Positions 35,614 through 36,893 of a stretch of 36,893 nucleotides of DNA are shown one piece after another. The translations under genes were made by a program, and so were the position numbers. Location of the stretch: NCBI GenBank assembly GCA_025997755.1, contig BNVA01000006.1, forward strand, positions 1 through 36,893, given 5' to 3'. The stretch is from Spirochaetia bacterium. Lineage in GTDB: Bacteria > Spirochaetota > Spirochaetia > Treponematales > Breznakiellaceae. The notes below the pieces were generated by a model, which searched no databases, was not told the DNA's origin, and worked only from the letters and a program-made list of their open reading frames with translations. Position 1 is the first letter of the stretch. Each line of letters starts with the position of its first letter.

Positions 35614-35648
35614 CCCCGGCAGTAATCGTACTGCCGGGGACAATTTTT
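35614..35648. terminator. Strong intrinsic terminator, probably bidirectional
   Basis: CCCCGGCAGTA (35614-35624), loop ATCG, and TACTGCCGGGG (35629-35639) form an 11-bp perfect stem. On the plus strand it is followed by ACAATTTTTT, a standard terminator for the PflX-type gene. On the minus strand the tail is T-rich but interrupted (GCTTTACGTTTTC), so it may also end the CstA-family transcript. Confidence 0.85.
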
Positions 35649-35660
35649 TATTCGCGGGGC

Positions 35661-36893
35661 TTATTTTTTTTCCGAAAGTTTTTTAACGCCGGATACAGCG
35701 ACCATTATTCCTAAGATCAACAGTAGAACCGCAAATATAAGCTGCAATCCATCGGCTTCAAATTTAAATCCGCCGCCGAATAGCAATCCGCATTTTGCCT
35801 TAATCGTAAAGACCAGTGCGGTAAAGGTTACTGCCAGCATTATGAACATGGGCGCCCAAAGCATTGCTCCCTGTCTATTGGTTTTCTTTAGGAAAACGGC
35901 ACAGGCTATAAGGCTAAGGGCGGCAAGCAGTTGGTTCGCAGAGCCGAAAAGCGGCCAGATCGTAGCGTAACCAATTATCGCCAATAGGTAACCCATTACC
36001 AAAGTAAGAACTGTGGCTACATACTTGTTGGCAAAGATTTTTAAAATAAAAATGTCCTTGTACTTTTCCTCGGTAAAAAGCTCCTGAAAGGCAAGCCTGC
36101 CGACACGCGCCACGGAGTCAAGCGATGTAAGAGCGAATGCCGAGACAGAAAGGGTTATCAGCGTAAAAACGATATTTTCGGGAAGTCCGATTTTTGTAAG
36201 GAAGCCCGCAATCGCATTTGCAAAAATCTGCGGCGGGGTACCTTTAGGCATAACGCCGCCTACAGCCAGAGAGCCTACCGCTACAAGCGACAGTACCGCA
36301 AGTAGACACTCCACGAGCATCGCGCCGAAACTTATAGGGAGCATGTGCTTTTCGTTTTCGATCTGTTTGGAGGCGGTGCCGGAAGCTACAAGACTGTGAA
36401 AGCCCGAAACCGCGCCGCAGGCTACCGTTACAAAGAGAATCGGGAATAGGTAGTTATTTCCCACCTTAAAGCCAACAAATGCCGGAAGATGGATGGACGG
36501 AGCGTTAATTACTACACCGACAAACGCCGCTAAAATCATAGCCACCAGAAGAAATGCGTTAAGATAATCACGGGGCTGCAACAGTATCCAAACCGGCGTA
36601 ATTGAAGCTAAAAAAACGTATGCGAAAACAAGGTACAGCCAAAGTTTTTTTGTAAGAAAAACCGGGCAGTTCAAACCGATTACAATGCTAGCCACAAGCA
36701 GAACTACGGCGATAATACCGCTTATTAAACCGTTGGGCTTGCGTTTTTTTAAGAATAAGCCCAGCGCTACGGCAAAAACGACAAACATCATTGATGTAGT
36801 CGCTACGGCTCCGTTTGCCTGAATTTGAGAGCCGTCCGCCGCTATGCCCATAAAAGTACCCGCTACTATGTCTGCAAAGGCGGCAACGACAAG
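35661..36893 (-). CDS. CstA-family carbon starvation protein, 5' end outside window
   Basis: 411 residues of the C-terminal part; the frame stays open to the right edge (LVVAAFADIVAGTFMG precedes the first ATG at 36851), so the true start lies beyond. Many hydrophobic helices are visible, with LFVTVACGAVSGFHSLVASGTASKQI, the family's most conserved block, and SLDSVARVGRLAFQEL and IWPLFGSANQLLAALSL further on. CstA proteins are inner-membrane carriers for peptides or pyruvate induced by carbon limitation. It terminates towards the shared hairpin at 35614-35648. Upstream regulation cannot be seen. Confidence 0.92.
   Translation of the reverse strand, partial: LVVAAFADIVAGTFMGIAADGSQIQANGAVATTSMMFVVFAVALGLFLKKRKPNGLISGIIAVVLLVASIVIGLNCPVFLTKKLWLYLVFAYVFLASITPVWILLQPRDYLNAFLLVAMILAAFVGVVINAPSIHLPAFVGFKVGNNYLFPILFVTVACGAVSGFHSLVASGTASKQIENEKHMLPISFGAMLVECLLAVLSLVAVGSLAVGGVMPKGTPPQIFANAIAGFLTKIGLPENIVFTLITLSVSAFALTSLDSVARVGRLAFQELFTEEKYKDIFILKIFANKYVATVLTLVMGYLLAIIGYATIWPLFGSANQLLAALSLIACAVFLKKTNRQGAMLWAPMFIMLAVTFTALVFTIKAKCGLLFGGGFKFEADGLQLIFAVLLLILGIMVAVSGVKKLSEKK

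Noticed and set aside
1..36893. tRNA, rRNA, CRISPR arrays, intact insertion sequences or prophage genes
   Set aside because: None seen on reading both strands; no repeat-spacer pattern, transposase motif or tRNA cloverleaf was found, though a dedicated scan was not possible.

Overview
The window looks like a chromosomal segment from a treponeme-type spirochaete, probably host-associated. This is inferred from gene content and style, not from any search. Pointers are several exported lipoproteins with loose lipoboxes, a multi-domain HAMP-SpoIIE (RsbU-type) phosphatase, a non-canonical phosphofructokinase, an AddAB-type nuclease pair, and a long poly-G tract at the start of a surface-protein gene. 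Base composition is moderate. Genes are tightly packed, often with 4-23 bp overlaps and some TTG or GTG starts. I found no rRNA, tRNA, CRISPR array or intact insertion sequence, and no gene-free stretch above 300 bases.

Layout. (1) 1-959, minus: a partial exported protein whose 5' end carries a run of 13 G, a probable phase-variation switch. (2) 1120-1410: a TrpR-family repressor behind a leader with a 10-bp inverted repeat. (3) 1490-14545, plus: a compact probable operon of META-domain lipoprotein, YbaK-type deacylase, cupin, gyrA, addB, addA and a single-chain MmeI-like (type IIL) restriction-modification enzyme. (4) 14548-15852, minus: an AAA_14/DUF4143 ATPase that meets the RM gene tail to tail. 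(5) 15911-20530, plus: a 1539-residue transmembrane SpoIIE phosphatase with a sialidase-like Asp-box and Fn3-like ectodomain. (6) 22352-20556, minus: a two-gene envelope operon (beta-barrel-like protein, LysM protein), divergent from (7) a secreted C69 dipeptidase at 22500-24332. The shared promoter region has two -10 boxes and a 10-bp-arm inverted repeat.

(8) 24409-31715, plus: housekeeping and metabolic genes asd, hisG, mnmG, truB, a PFK-family kinase and a Wzx-like flippase, mostly overlapping or nearly abutting. (9) 33083-31726, minus: a lone EcfT-type transporter subunit and a lipoprotein that may be translated from a leaderless mRNA. (10) 33207-35593, plus: an M16-like lipoprotein with a destroyed zinc motif, then a PflX-type radical SAM protein. 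(11) A strong probably bidirectional terminator at about 35614-35648, then the 3' part of a CstA-family carrier entering from the right edge.

How the genes fit together: gyrA, addBA and the RM enzyme link DNA topology, break processing and restriction in one transcription direction, so restricted foreign DNA could be handed to a co-expressed end-resecting nuclease. The SpoIIE phosphatase, LysM protein, beta-barrel protein, C69 peptidase and lipoproteins make up an envelope-facing group. The most promising unusual signals are the G13 tract with two differently framed start codons, the carbohydrate-sensor-like ectodomain on a PP2C output, the addBA-RM arrangement, and a small in-frame insertion in mnmG flanked by 5-bp direct repeats.
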